A DNA stretch of 42,371 nt from Tritrichomonas foetus (lineage: Eukaryota > Parabasalia > Tritrichomonadida > Tritrichomonadidae). How positions within the stretch are numbered: position 1 is the stretch's first letter; each line of letters begins with the position of its first letter. The notes beneath the pieces were generated by a model that was given only the letters and a program-made list of their open reading frames with translations, did no database searches and had not been told where the DNA came from. Of this stretch, positions 10,663 through 20,869 are shown in pieces. The position numbers were made by a program, and so were the translations under genes. Location: assembly GCA_001839685.1 (NCBI GenBank), contig MLAK01000469.1:10549-52919 (forward strand), given 5' to 3'.

Positions 10663-10774
10663 GAGAAAAAAATAATATTTAAATCATCATCATTATAAAA
10701 ATAAAATGAAATAAGACCAAGTCAAGAGAAAAATAATATTTAAATCATCATCATTATAAAAATAAAATGAAATA
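10663..10774. repeat. Direct repeat, two copies of about 50 bases, period about 62
   Basis: Copy 1 (10663-10714) and copy 2 (10726-10774) both read GAGAAAAA..TAATATTTAAATC then ATCATCATTATAAAAATAAAATGAAATAA, differing only by two A in the first A-run. Eleven bases separate them. The near identity in a short noncoding gap suggests a recent local duplication. It lies downstream of both the Myb gene and the convergent DIEG-repeat gene. Confidence 0.85.
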
Positions 10775-10823
10775 AATAATTTAGTAATTTAACATTAATT
10801 TGAAATAATCAAAATAAAAGAAA

Positions 10824-11891
10824 TTAAAAAGTAGGTGTTCTATGTCTGTACCCACGCGTCTCTCTCTGTTTCCTCAACATTGCCTGGATTGGATCACCTG
10901 TTCCATAATCCACGTGTAGGTTCCTATTCTCGTAATATCTGATTTTCTCTCCTCTCATTGTTCTCATTTGCTCTTTCATTTCGAGTTCTTTTGTTTGCTT
11001 GGACATTGTTGGAAGCATCAAAATGTCAGCTGGCTTGAGGTCATCTTCCTCAGATGGCGGGGGCGGCTGCTTGAATTTCATGTATCGTTTGGTTGAGCAG
11101 TCGGCTGACGATCCTTCGATGTCACTTAAGTTGAAATTCGGATCAGGTCCTTCGCGCCCAGGAGGTGGCGGCTTGGCTTTTCCAAAGTCGTCCGTTATTT
11201 TCCTCCCGTCGTAAACATAGGTCGGATTGAGTGGATCTGTCACGCGCGTGGTTTTGAAGATTCCATCATTATTTATGTCTTTAACGTTCATTGTGTCAAT
11301 CCCGTTCCTCATTTCGCGCATTCTTTTGGCTGGCCTTGATCCGGAAATATCATCAACTTTCATGATATCTTTTGGAGGCTTATCCGTCTTGTAGGATTTG
11401 GGGGCAGCCCCCTCGACATCATCGTTCTTCATGTGGTCTCGAATAAACCCTGGATTCTCGTTTACAGCTGATGACCATTTACTCCAATCATATTTCGAAT
11501 TGTCGGCAAGCCAGTCGTACTGCGGGTCAACTGGATTGACTACTCTGTGTGAGTGTGGTAACGCACGAATAATTCTTGGCCTGGATCCCTCAATATCATC
11601 AAGTCGCATCAAATCAACAGGTGGCTTGGATTCGTTCACCATCGGCCTAGTTCGAGTACCTTCAATATCGCTCGTGTCTAGATTGAAATCATGGGGTGTG
11701 ATTTTCGGAGGAACATAGCGGGCGCCTTCGATGTCGTCGTTACGGTTGATGAAGTTGTCTTTTGGCGATTTGACGAGTGGCTTTTTATTTGGGATTGTTG
11801 AGAGGTTCATAGTCTGCAGGTGCTTCTCACCGCCTGTGATATCGAATACAATCTGGCTTGCGTTTTTGTCGGGATGGAAGCGACGATTCAT
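10824..11891 (-). CDS. DIEG-repeat protein, 355 aa, possibly flagellar or axonemal
   Basis: The protein is built from a recurring short motif, (D/S)D(I/V)(E/S)G(A/S/T)xP. It is seen as DDIEGARY, SDIEGTRTRP, DDIEGSRPR, DDVEGAAPK, DDISGSRPAK and SDIEGSS, with degenerate forms such as VKDINNDGIF. The motifs are joined by Pro/Lys-rich spacers, with conserved-looking pieces VNPVDPQYDW and TDPLNPTYVYDG. The C-terminus is charged (KEQMRTMRGEKIRYYENRN, then a QRETRGYRHRTPTF end). There is no signal peptide or membrane segment. From memory, similar DIEG-type proteins occur in flagellated protists, so an axonemal or microtubule-associated role is plausible, but this is inference. The gene is strikingly G+C-rich, near half G+C in several lines against about 30% around it, which can go with high expression. 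The start is the first Met, and an Inr-like motif ends at it. Confidence 0.8.
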   Translation of the reverse strand: MNRRFHPDKNASQIVFDITGGEKHLQTMNLSTIPNKKPLVKSPKDNFINRNDDIEGARYVPPKITPHDFNLDTSDIEGTRTRPMVNESKPPVDLMRLDDIEGSRPRIIRALPHSHRVVNPVDPQYDWLADNSKYDWSKWSSAVNENPGFIRDHMKNDDVEGAAPKSYKTDKPPKDIMKVDDISGSRPAKRMREMRNGIDTMNVKDINNDGIFKTTRVTDPLNPTYVYDGRKITDDFGKAKPPPPGREGPDPNFNLSDIEGSSADCSTKRYMKFKQPPPPSEEDDLKPADILMLPTMSKQTKELEMKEQMRTMRGEKIRYYENRNLHVDYGTGDPIQAMLRKQRETRGYRHRTPTF

Positions 11892-11907
11892 TTGAAGAAA
11901 TATGTGA
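11892..11907 (-). promoter_or_regulatory. Inr-like initiator before the DIEG-repeat gene
   Basis: Read on the minus strand this is TCACATATTTCTTCAA followed directly by ATG. TCACA matches the trichomonad initiator TCAYW, and a start at its A would give a leader of about 14 bases, the usual range for this group. The match is by eye only. Confidence 0.5.
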
Positions 11908-13265
11908 TTTTTGAATATCTCTAAGGTGAAATTGGCGGTGAAATCAATGGTGAAAATAACCCAGAATTTGAAAAATTACAAAAATACGTTAAAAGGTCTA
12001 AATAACGTTTTTTCTGAAATGTGATATGTAAAATATTTAATGACCAAATATCACTACAAATGTTACTTATTGAATCAGATTCCTTTTCAAGAATCATGAT
12101 TTGATTTTTTTTTTAAGTGATTCCTCAATATAGTCACAAGATTTTCGATTCTTGTTTACATAGCACACTATTTTTTCGTTCAATGATGGTTCATTGAAAA
12201 AGTGAGAAATTTGATTGTGTGAGATTTTTACCACATATGATTATACTCATGATAGTTTTTTATCACATATATTATTCATGATATTTTGTTTAGCTTTGAA
12301 TAGCATTTTTCATTTGATGGGAAAAACGAATATGAATTCACAATATTTTTATAGAAAATTTTAATCTTTGTTTCAAAATTGAAAAGTGATTCAATCATAA
12401 AAACAATCAAAACTTTATTTTTTGTAAAGTGTTTTTTATATCATCACCAACTTACTTTAGGTATTTCTTTTTCATTCTTAATATTGTATCAAAAAAAATC
12501 AGGAAAAATTGTGAATTTGATAAATCTTTCTCCAAAGTGGGGAAATTATCGTTGGTGATTGTTCTTTATTTTTATCAATTAATTTCTATTAAGTTCGTTT
12601 TAGTTCTTAGAAATATTCACATCTAATTCGTTTTTCTTTCTTCATTAATTGAAAAATTCAATCCGTAAATAAATTGAATTATATAAAAATATATTTAAAA
12701 AGTCAAAGAAAATTATTTTGAAAGAGATTTTTTATCATATTCAAAAAGCTTTGGAACTACATGAGGATTTTCACCTGTGATATAGATAAATCATCATTTA
12801 GAATGAGCACTCTCAACAAATTAGCTTTTCTGAAATAATTTTCAAAGAATTAATCAATAATTCAATATCCAATTGGAAAATCTTCAAAAATTTTGAAAGA
12901 TTGATAATGCATTGAAAAGTATTGAAAATTCTGAAGCCCTCATTCCACTTCAATCTATTTCCATCTTTCACTCAGGAAATGTAATTACAAAAATCTTTTA
13001 ATCTATCAATATTATAAAAAATCTAATGACTTCTCTTTCATGAAAGAAATAATCAATGAATGAATTTCATAAAAAATAGTCAAATAAAGTATTCAAAACA
13101 GTGCTTTTTTATTGAGGTAATTCACAAAAAGATTGGGGAAAAATCTGTTTACAAGGAAAAATTGTGTATTAAAAAGAAAAAAGTTATGTAACATTCTGAA
13201 TTTTCGAATTTATTCAAATAAATTGAAATTCTAATTCAAATAGAACCAGAAATATATCGCGCAAA
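11908..13265. other. Divergent intergenic region, about 1.36 kb
   Basis: This region separates the minus-strand DIEG gene from the plus-strand cyclase, so both promoters should lie in it. It is A+T-rich with no supported gene; a 65-codon frame at 12429-12626 looks random. Around 12228-12285 an imperfect duplication is seen, with CACATATGATTATACTCATG echoed by CACATATATTATTCATG about 30 bases on. I see no clear TCAYW motif close to the cyclase start. Confidence 0.5.
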
Positions 13266-16200
13266 ATGAAGACCGAGATGACCTTGGCATCAACAAGTAC
13301 GGGATATAGTAACTCCCAAATGTCGATTGGCTCCAAGTATAACGGTCTCATCCAGCAATCTCCCATAAAAACCATTCGAAATCGTTTATATATCCTCCTC
13401 GGCTACATCGACAGCTCTGGTCCAACCCTTTTTACTCTCCACTCAGTGATGACATTTTTCAGGTTTCTCCAATTTCTTGGACCGTGTCTCGTTGTTGCAT
13501 GCCCGAATTTCTGGGAATTCAAATCGCTTCCACATCGAGTGGCCTCTTATATATCCATTTTATTTCATATTGTTCCAGCCGGTTATCGAGCTAGCGCTGG
13601 AATTTACATCGAATTTGTTTATTCTATAATCGTTATTTTTTATTTCGTCCTTTTAGTCGTATCGTCGATTTCTTATCAAAAAACCTCGAAGTTACCCAAT
13701 TTTGTCGTTTATTTGGTTTCAATTATGAATGCATCCATTATGCATGTAATTCATCCAATCGGCCTTCAAATGTCATTTCAAACCCTTTCCAGACTTTTCA
13801 TGGGTCTCCCTTTGAATCATAATGCCATTGCCGAAATTATTGCTCTTTGCTTAACAATTGTATGCGCCTTTGGATATGCTTTTCTATTTCTCAAAGTGAT
13901 GTCAATTACACTTGTTTTTCGACCAAATTCCATGTTGACAACTGCTCATAAACCACAGTTTTATTTCATTCTATCAACATATATAATAACAATGTTATCG
14001 GCAGTTTCAACTTATCTTCCAACGATTCCATTTGTAGTATTGAATGCACTTTGTTCGATAACTATGTTTGCATCAATTTGTATCGTTTTTATGGCTGGAT
14101 CATTTGTTCGAACAAATGATTCGAGATTAGTTTTAAGCTCTTGCATAACTGGTGGCATTACATTTTTATTTAATGCTATTTACTCTTTATTAGGCCAAAA
14201 AGCCAGTATGGTGACACTTTTTGTCTTTTTTGCAATATTTGCAGTTTCTGTATTGGTTTCGAATTTGATAATCTCGGCCCACGAACATCACTGCCTTAAA
14301 GTTATCGATAAAATTTCAGACGATCCCACAATCATCGATGATATGCGTTCTCCAGCTAATTTAATCAGAGTTGCATGCGTTGGCTTCAAATACGCACATC
14401 CAATTTGTGTGGATTGGTCAATTTTCAGGAATGCTAGTGAAAGATGGCCTGAAAGCGCAGAATTATGGGCAATGTTTGGAAAATTCGTCGCTATTTATCC
14501 AGAAGAAAATAAACTTCTATCTTATATCATTCATAACATCGAATCAAAGAAAATAAAGGGTGGAATAGCAAAACAAACAGTTGCTCAAGGAAAAATTATT
14601 CTTACAGAGCGAGAAACAACTCTTTCACCTGAACTCAAAAAGAAATTACAACATGTTGGTAAGTCTGTCCAAAATGCTAAACGAAAATTAAGACATATTT
14701 GGGACTTAGTCATTCAAGGAAACACTCACGAAATGGAAGGAAGTGTAAATAATGCTTACACATCAGTTTTAAAGACGCAGGCCGAATTTAGCCATGTTTT
14801 AAGTCAATATCCTAATAATAGGTTCATTGCAAGAGCTTATTTAAGATTCTTACAAGAAATTCTTGCAGATCATAAAGGATTCGCTGAGTGGGTGGAAAAA
14901 GTGAAAATTTTGCAACGTGGAATTAGTGCTACGGTTGATCATACTAATGTTCTTGGAATTGCTGCTTATCCACACCTTCCACCTGTGATTCAAAACAAGA
15001 CAGATACAACAGGAATGCAAACAACAATTGAAACCGAATCCACGATTTTAATTGATGTTGATTTAGATGATGATAATGTAATTCAAGCCAATGAAGCAAT
15101 GGCAGGAATCCGTGATCAAATTCGGTCATTAACTATCCCAGTATTAAGAACAATTACTGTAATGTCTCTTGTTGTTTTTCTCCTGTTTATATTGACACCA
15201 ATTGTAGTAATTTTCGTTTATGCACCAACTTTTATTAACAGTCTTGAAGATCCACTTCAATTTATGTATTACTTATCTGGTTTGAGATGTTTGAATTATC
15301 AAGTTGCTGCATTTGCATTTCATTGGGTTTTTGAAAATTATCCGAAAGCAAACCCACCATTTATCATGCCTGATTATTCAGATATATCAACAACTTCATT
15401 TGGTAATTTTACAACAACTTTAGAACAATTGAAGTATTTGAATAAAGTACTTGCAGTTAATTTAGAAGCGATTGGTAAATATCGATCATATGAATCTGAA
15501 AATACTATCCTTGAACCCGCAAGAGAGCGAACTTATAAATCAACACTTCAATTCAAATTCTTTGACGTGAATGGAGATAGTAAAATTATAAATGTTTCTA
15601 TTCAGAGTGGATTAATGGATTATACACTTCAATTATCAAAGCTCAGTCAAGTTGAAGAGTTAACTCCACAAATAATTCAATCAAATCTTTTAATGAATTC
15701 TGTTGCTAATGTTGAGTCAATTGGTCAAGCATCAAGCGAAGCAATTGATGCAATTATAGAATACTTAGGATATATAAATGATAATATGAAATCTCAAATG
15801 ACGATTGTGTTAATTGTTCTTATAGTAGTATTTTGCCTGTTTTATATTATTTTAATTGTCTTAGAAATAAGAGCATTGAAATCAAACAAGAATGAAATAT
15901 TCAAATGCTTAACTTCTCTCCCTAAAAATGTTGTTAGTGGTATGGCAGAATCATTAAGAATTTTAAAGAAAGATGCAACTTCAGAATCCTCTAAAACAGT
16001 TGATCCTGAATCTGATGTGTCTAAACAAGAAGAAAACATCTTAAAAATATTCGCATCTGCTGGTGATTCTTCTTCTTCAGTTTCTTCTGATAATATGATA
16101 TATATCGTCAGTAATCTTGTCTTCTTAGCAGTTGATATTGTAATTACTTACATGTTCACTAATATGTTTATGACAGTTACCAAAAACTTAAGGCAAAATG

Positions 16201-17951
16201 GGCCACAGCTTGATTATGTGATGGGGTCACCTGCTTATTTAATGGCAGCTGTGAATATATTAAATATGGCAAGTGTGGGTTATCAAGGTCTGTTTAATTA
16301 TACTTCTGATCCATATACAACTTTGAATTCCATGCAAGCACGAATTGAAGAACTCATATTGTATTATCATCAAGCTAGATATGGTGGAAGTTCGGCTGAT
16401 GATCCACCATTCATTAATTTCGATGAAATAAATCTTCAAGCCGAAGAACAATTCATGTGTGCTGATGAAAATTCTATTCCTACCGATTTACGAAGTGTTT
16501 ACACCTGCTTGAATGCAGATCAACAAACAACTTTGTTTGAATCAGTTAGTCAAAAGATCGCATTACCAGTTTTAACTAATCAAACAACAGATTTTGAAAC
16601 CAATGGTGAATTATATACAGAATTATGGTATATGACTGCCGTTCTTCTTTATGAATCATTCTTCCATCCAATGTTTACATCCATTCTACCTGGCCTTAGA
16701 AGTACGATTGATTCTGCTATTCCAGATACTTTACCAACTGTTATTATATTCGCAGTAGTTTCCTTTTTGTTTGTAATTATTCTAAATTCAATGGTTGCAA
16801 ATGATGCAGCAAAATTAAAATTTGCACTAAACTTGCTTCTTCATTGTCCAGTAAACGTTGTCATGTCTTCACAAAAGATTAATGAAATTTTAGGCGGAAA
16901 CTTCACTGACCGCTTCAAAGATGCAACAACAAGAAGTCATGAATTCTTTAATGAAGTTGTTTCTCATCTTCCAGATTCAATCATTGTTGTAAATAATCAA
17001 TTCCAGGTTGTTTCTGTGAATAAATCAACTGAAAGAATTTATGATATTACAGCTGATGAACTAATTAATACAGATGTTCATGATTTTCTTCAATCCAGTA
17101 AATTCTCAAAGAATGTTTTAAAGATTATTGGACTTGCCAATAAAAATAAACCAATTGAAACTGAATACAAACTTGATGATGGAACAACATATTATCTTGA
17201 GTTAACATGTATGTCCTTTAACCAATCCTATGTAATTACAACTCGAGATCGTACCCAAGTATTTAACTATAATACTTTAATTCAAGAAGAAAAAGCAAAA
17301 AGCGACAAATTATTAGCTTCAATTTTACCACCAAGTTTGGTTGAAAGAGTGCAAAATGGCGAGAAAAATATTAGCTTTGCTGTACAAAGCGCTTCTATTC
17401 TTTTCTTGGATATTGTGGAATTTACGCCTTGGTGTGCTTCTAATACAGCATCAATGGTTATGTCTACACTCAATCAACTCTTTAAACTTTTAGATACCAA
17501 ATTAGCGACACATCCAAATCTCACCAAAATTAAGTGTATTGGTGATTGTTACATGGCTGCTGGTGGTATTTTCTCAGAAGTTAATCAACCAACTGTTCAT
17601 GCAAAAGAAATGGTGGAATTCGGACTTGAATCACTAGATTGCGTGACATTGTTGAATTCACAGATTAATCAATCATTAAGAATTAGAGTTGGAATTAACA
17701 CTGGTGGACCAATTGTTGCTGGTGTTCTTGGAACAGAGAAACCAACCTTCGAAATCCTTGGTCCAACAATCAATATGGCTCAACAAATGGAACACCATGG
17801 TGTTCCAATGAAAGTTCACATTTCGAGATCAGTTTACGAATTGATTTACGGAGGAAACTTCGTAATTAAAGAGAGAGGTCAAATCGAAATAAAGAGCGGA
17901 AAAGTAATTACTTATTTAGTGACAGATAAAGATGCAGGAAGTGCAAAATAA
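13266..17951 (+). CDS. Multi-membrane class III adenylate/guanylate cyclase with PAS-like domain, 1561 aa
   Basis: This makes a cyclic nucleotide (cAMP is most likely) at a membrane. About eight hydrophobic helices lie at residues 60-340, then a cytosolic stretch. Further helices near 625-650, 843-867, 943-968 and 1156-1178 enclose large loops, matching the long trichomonad transmembrane cyclases. A PAS-like domain (about 1225-1335, LPDSIIVVNNQFQVVSVN) and the linker ASILPPSLVERV lead into the catalytic domain (1371-1545). Metal-binding Asp are D1382 (LFLDIVEFT) and D1427 (IGDCYMAAGG). K1423 sits at the adenine-selecting position, while E1496 (FEILG) replaces the usual Asp. N1503 is kept, but Q1507 stands where the transition-state Arg is expected (NMAQQM). 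The frame is intact and full length, starting at the first Met. Activity is uncertain because of Q1507. Confidence 0.92.
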   Translation: MKTEMTLASTSTGYSNSQMSIGSKYNGLIQQSPIKTIRNRLYILLGYIDSSGPTLFTLHSVMTFFRFLQFLGPCLVVACPNFWEFKSLPHRVASYISILFHIVPAGYRASAGIYIEFVYSIIVIFYFVLLVVSSISYQKTSKLPNFVVYLVSIMNASIMHVIHPIGLQMSFQTLSRLFMGLPLNHNAIAEIIALCLTIVCAFGYAFLFLKVMSITLVFRPNSMLTTAHKPQFYFILSTYIITMLSAVSTYLPTIPFVVLNALCSITMFASICIVFMAGSFVRTNDSRLVLSSCITGGITFLFNAIYSLLGQKASMVTLFVFFAIFAVSVLVSNLIISAHEHHCLKVIDKISDDPTIIDDMRSPANLIRVACVGFKYAHPICVDWSIFRNASERWPESAELWAMFGKFVAIYPEENKLLSYIIHNIESKKIKGGIAKQTVAQGKIILTERETTLSPELKKKLQHVGKSVQNAKRKLRHIWDLVIQGNTHEMEGSVNNAYTSVLKTQAEFSHVLSQYPNNRFIARAYLRFLQEILADHKGFAEWVEKVKILQRGISATVDHTNVLGIAAYPHLPPVIQNKTDTTGMQTTIETESTILIDVDLDDDNVIQANEAMAGIRDQIRSLTIPVLRTITVMSLVVFLLFILTPIVVIFVYAPTFINSLEDPLQFMYYLSGLRCLNYQVAAFAFHWVFENYPKANPPFIMPDYSDISTTSFGNFTTTLEQLKYLNKVLAVNLEAIGKYRSYESENTILEPARERTYKSTLQFKFFDVNGDSKIINVSIQSGLMDYTLQLSKLSQVEELTPQIIQSNLLMNSVANVESIGQASSEAIDAIIEYLGYINDNMKSQMTIVLIVLIVVFCLFYIILIVLEIRALKSNKNEIFKCLTSLPKNVVSGMAESLRILKKDATSESSKTVDPESDVSKQEENILKIFASAGDSSSSVSSDNMIYIVSNLVFLAVDIVITYMFTNMFMTVTKNLRQNGPQLDYVMGSPAYLMAAVNILNMASVGYQGLFNYTSDPYTTLNSMQARIEELILYYHQARYGGSSADDPPFINFDEINLQAEEQFMCADENSIPTDLRSVYTCLNADQQTTLFESVSQKIALPVLTNQTTDFETNGELYTELWYMTAVLLYESFFHPMFTSILPGLRSTIDSAIPDTLPTVIIFAVVSFLFVIILNSMVANDAAKLKFALNLLLHCPVNVVMSSQKINEILGGNFTDRFKDATTRSHEFFNEVVSHLPDSIIVVNNQFQVVSVNKSTERIYDITADELINTDVHDFLQSSKFSKNVLKIIGLANKNKPIETEYKLDDGTTYYLELTCMSFNQSYVITTRDRTQVFNYNTLIQEEKAKSDKLLASILPPSLVERVQNGEKNISFAVQSASILFLDIVEFTPWCASNTASMVMSTLNQLFKLLDTKLATHPNLTKIKCIGDCYMAAGGIFSEVNQPTVHAKEMVEFGLESLDCVTLLNSQINQSLRIRVGINTGGPIVAGVLGTEKPTFEILGPTINMAQQMEHHGVPMKVHISRSVYELIYGGNFVIKERGQIEIKSGKVITYLVTDKDAGSAK

Positions 17952-18462
17952 ATATGTTTTCTACAAATAAATAAATGTTTATATAAAATTAGAAAGCATT
18001 GAAAATCCACTTATTATTTTGTCATTTAACTTTTGAATATTTTTTGAAATGCCATTCAAAAAACATCATCAAAACTTTTTGAATGACGTTTCCCTATCAA
18101 ATAACGTAGAGAAACAATACATTGTGAGATATTTCTTGAAAACTGTTTTTCCTCATGAATCACACAAAAACACATATTTTCAATTAGTCTTATCATGAAC
18201 ATAACGGATGAATCATGATTCAGTTTTGTGAATGCTGAAACTTTTTGATATTTTCCCATCAAATGTTTCAATTGACAAAATTTTATTTCTGAAACCCGCC
18301 TCAAAATCCTATCATTTTATTTGAATGTATTTCTGTGCTAATTCAATAGACATCATCCCAAGCAACACAATTTTTGCATAAATCGATATAAACCATTGAA
18401 TTACTTATCTAAAATTTTACTCAACAAATTATTTTTCTTCGAATAATTTTCCGATTGCGAAA
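17952..18462. other. Intergenic, 511 bases, nothing seen
   Basis: This lies between two plus-strand genes and is A+T-rich. An 82-codon minus-strand frame at 18056-18304 has no recognisable features and is treated as chance. No clear Inr-like motif lies close to the ArfGAP start. Confidence 0.5.
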
Positions 18463-20421
18463 ATGACAGATGCAGCACCTTTTGTAAAACGACTTCTCGA
18501 GCTTCCAGAAAATCAATTTTGCGCAGATTGCCACACCCCTCATCCAACATGGGCATCAACAACAATCGGCGTCTTCATTTGCTTGAATTGTAGCGGAATA
18601 CATAGAAACCTTGGAACACATATAACACTAGTAAGATCAGTAACACTCGATACATGGACTCCTGGCCAATATAAAATAATGAAGAAAGTTGGAAACGAAA
18701 AAGGCAATTCTTATTATGAACACAACCTTAGTAAGTCATTTGTGAGACCTTGCTCAAGCGATCGGCCATCCATGGAGAGATTCATCTATGATAAATATGT
18801 TCGAAAACTTTTTGCTGATTCCGGGCTTCCTCCAAGCTTGAGAAATGATAAAAAACTGAGTGGACCAAATAGAACGACTCAAAATAAGGACCAATTCATG
18901 AATAGTAAAAAGTTTGCTCGTGAGACAAGAGAAGAAACAAAAAGATCACAGAAAAATAACATTCATGAACTTCTTGGTGCTTTTGGTGTGAATTTGAATG
19001 AAAATAAAAAAACATCAACACCAAGTCAAAATCATGATAATCAAATCCAATTAAGCAATCAGAATTTACATCATAAAAATGAACAAACTAATGAAAATAA
19101 CATGAAAAGTAACACAATAAATAATAACAACAGTGGCACATTAAAGTTCGCCAAAAAACTCACACAAAGTGAAGAAATTATTGAAGATTTAAATATCAAA
19201 AAGAATAATAATGAAATCGAAAAATTTTCTGATTTTCTAAATGGAAAAAATAAAATTCATGAAACACAAAACAAAGATCAAAATCAAGAATTAAAAAATG
19301 AAGAATCACAAACTAAAAATGAAAAGCCACAAACTAAGAATAAAGAATCTAAAATTAACAATGAAGAATCAAAAATTCAGAGTAACGATGATTTAATTCT
19401 AATTTATGAAAACGAAAGTGAACTTATTGAAACTCCAATTCCAATTAATCAAAAAGGAATACCATCATATGATATTATTGAAGTAATTGGCAGACAAGAA
19501 AAGAATAAGAAGGACTTTATCAATCAGAAAAAGAAAGCAAAAAGTAGTGTGTTGAGTTTTGCCAAAATTATTCCACCGGATAAAGCGACAGTATTAGAAA
19601 AAGAAAAGAAAGAAAAACAAAGAGACAAATTACAAAAGAATCAAAAAGAAGGTACAAAACTTTTATTTAACACTTTAGGAATCAAAAAAGAAGGAAAATT
19701 GGAAGAAGAACTTTCTCAAAACGCTGATTTCGATTTCAATTTCGAAACAAACCAAGAAATTTTTTATCTTTTTCCAACAAATAATGAAAACAATGAAAAT
19801 CGAAATACATATCAAACAAATCATCCTTTTATGAGAAAAAGATCAAAATCTCCAGAGCCAGTTCATTCAGCAATTTTAAATCCAAAATCAATCATCATGT
19901 CTAAAGAAGAAAATGATATTCAAAATATGACTATTCCAAAATACAGCTCTTTTTTCAATAAAAAGTATCCTAAATTCGCTATACATAATGAAACTAATGA
20001 TTCTAATCATAGAAATGAAAAACCATCAATTGTAATGAATACTATCAAAACAGAAGACGAAAAGAAAAATGTAAAAAAAGAAAAAAAGAATAATAGAGCA
20101 CATAAAAATCATGAGATAAATGATATATTAAAGCAAATGAAAAATAAACCTGATCCAATCCCAAATAATGAAAAGAAAAGCAACTCACCAGTCAAAAAAG
20201 TTCAGAAAAAAACAGACATTATAAAAAATACAGAAATTTCTCAACCAGCACTTAGATCATTCAAAAAACCGATTGAAGATCATCAACCACGAAGCTTGAA
20301 AGATCTACCAAAAACAAATAATTGTGCTATCTCAGAAAAAAGTTCACGTGGGTCAAAACAAATTCTACATGTCATGGAAACAATTGAAAAAAGAAGAAAA
20401 GTGAAAAATGAATCTATTTAA
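18463..20421 (+). CDS. ArfGAP-domain protein, 652 aa
   Basis: Residues 8-125 form an ArfGAP zinc finger: C20-x2-C23-x16-C40-x2-C43, with FICLNCSGIHRNLG carrying the catalytic arginine finger R48, then the HITLVRSVTLDTWTPGQ strand and a YDKYVRKLF helix. Such proteins speed GTP hydrolysis by Arf GTPases at Golgi or endosomal membranes. The rest (about 130-652) is a long Lys/Asn/Glu-rich disordered region with repeats of the type NEESQTKNEKPQTKN (about 19290-19380). It includes a motif GTLKFAKKLTQSEE, echoed later by VLSFAKIIPPDKA, and an LLGAFGVNLNE segment echoed by LLFNTLGIKKE; these pairs may be short binding motifs. There is no coatomer- or PH-type domain that I recognise. The start is the first Met, directly before the finger. 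The GAP call is firm; partners of the tail are unknown. Confidence 0.92.
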   Translation: MTDAAPFVKRLLELPENQFCADCHTPHPTWASTTIGVFICLNCSGIHRNLGTHITLVRSVTLDTWTPGQYKIMKKVGNEKGNSYYEHNLSKSFVRPCSSDRPSMERFIYDKYVRKLFADSGLPPSLRNDKKLSGPNRTTQNKDQFMNSKKFARETREETKRSQKNNIHELLGAFGVNLNENKKTSTPSQNHDNQIQLSNQNLHHKNEQTNENNMKSNTINNNNSGTLKFAKKLTQSEEIIEDLNIKKNNNEIEKFSDFLNGKNKIHETQNKDQNQELKNEESQTKNEKPQTKNKESKINNEESKIQSNDDLILIYENESELIETPIPINQKGIPSYDIIEVIGRQEKNKKDFINQKKKAKSSVLSFAKIIPPDKATVLEKEKKEKQRDKLQKNQKEGTKLLFNTLGIKKEGKLEEELSQNADFDFNFETNQEIFYLFPTNNENNENRNTYQTNHPFMRKRSKSPEPVHSAILNPKSIIMSKEENDIQNMTIPKYSSFFNKKYPKFAIHNETNDSNHRNEKPSIVMNTIKTEDEKKNVKKEKKNNRAHKNHEINDILKQMKNKPDPIPNNEKKSNSPVKKVQKKTDIIKNTEISQPALRSFKKPIEDHQPRSLKDLPKTNNCAISEKSSRGSKQILHVMETIEKRRKVKNESI

Positions 20422-20507
20422 CAACATAATTAGAGATGAATTTTATCAATATCAATATGCAAATTAACCATGATGTCTAATAAATATTGTATAAAAAATC
20501 ATATATT

Positions 20508-20607
<100 letters not shown>

Positions 20608-20725
20608 AATCTATAGAGAAATTGCATAACACTAACATATATAAACTCACACACAATATGAAAGTGACATATTGAAAACTTCTATTCCGAGAAATTGCAT
20701 TACAAAGTATACTCCATTGATTTTC

Positions 20726-20869
20726 TTATTCATGGATATTAGTTAACTTTTCCCACACTTCATAAAGATCATCAAAGATTTCTTCTTCATATAAAAATTT
20801 TGTTCTTAGACCTGTTGTAATAATTTGATTAATAAGAACTATATTTGCAGCATCATTTACAATTTCAAA
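20726..20869 (-). pseudogene. Decayed coding stretch, about 47 codons, unknown family
   Basis: On the minus strand an open run ends at a TAA at 20728-20726. It encodes a peptide with strongly coding character, including NDAANIVLINQIITTGLRTK and then KFLYEEEIFDDLYEVWEKL. Upstream the frame closes at once, at 20872-20870. Another minus-strand open frame of 66 codons (20947-21147, containing TIDEQAFEASNQFPKVLML) could be an earlier piece of the same gene in a different frame. I do not recognise the family. There is no start codon and there are frame breaks, so this reads as the 3' end of a dead gene, lying just ahead of a poly(A)-like tract on its own strand. Confidence 0.45.

Noticed and set aside
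12429..12626. 65-codon frame in the divergent region
   Set aside because: Hydrophobic, AT-driven composition with no recognisable feature.
18056..18304. 82-codon minus-strand frame between the cyclase and ArfGAP genes
   Set aside because: No motif, no initiator and no coding-like codon use.
20630..20642. Possible intron acceptor (ACTAACATATA) after the T-tract
   Set aside because: No AG follows at the right spacing, and no donor or flanking exons are seen.
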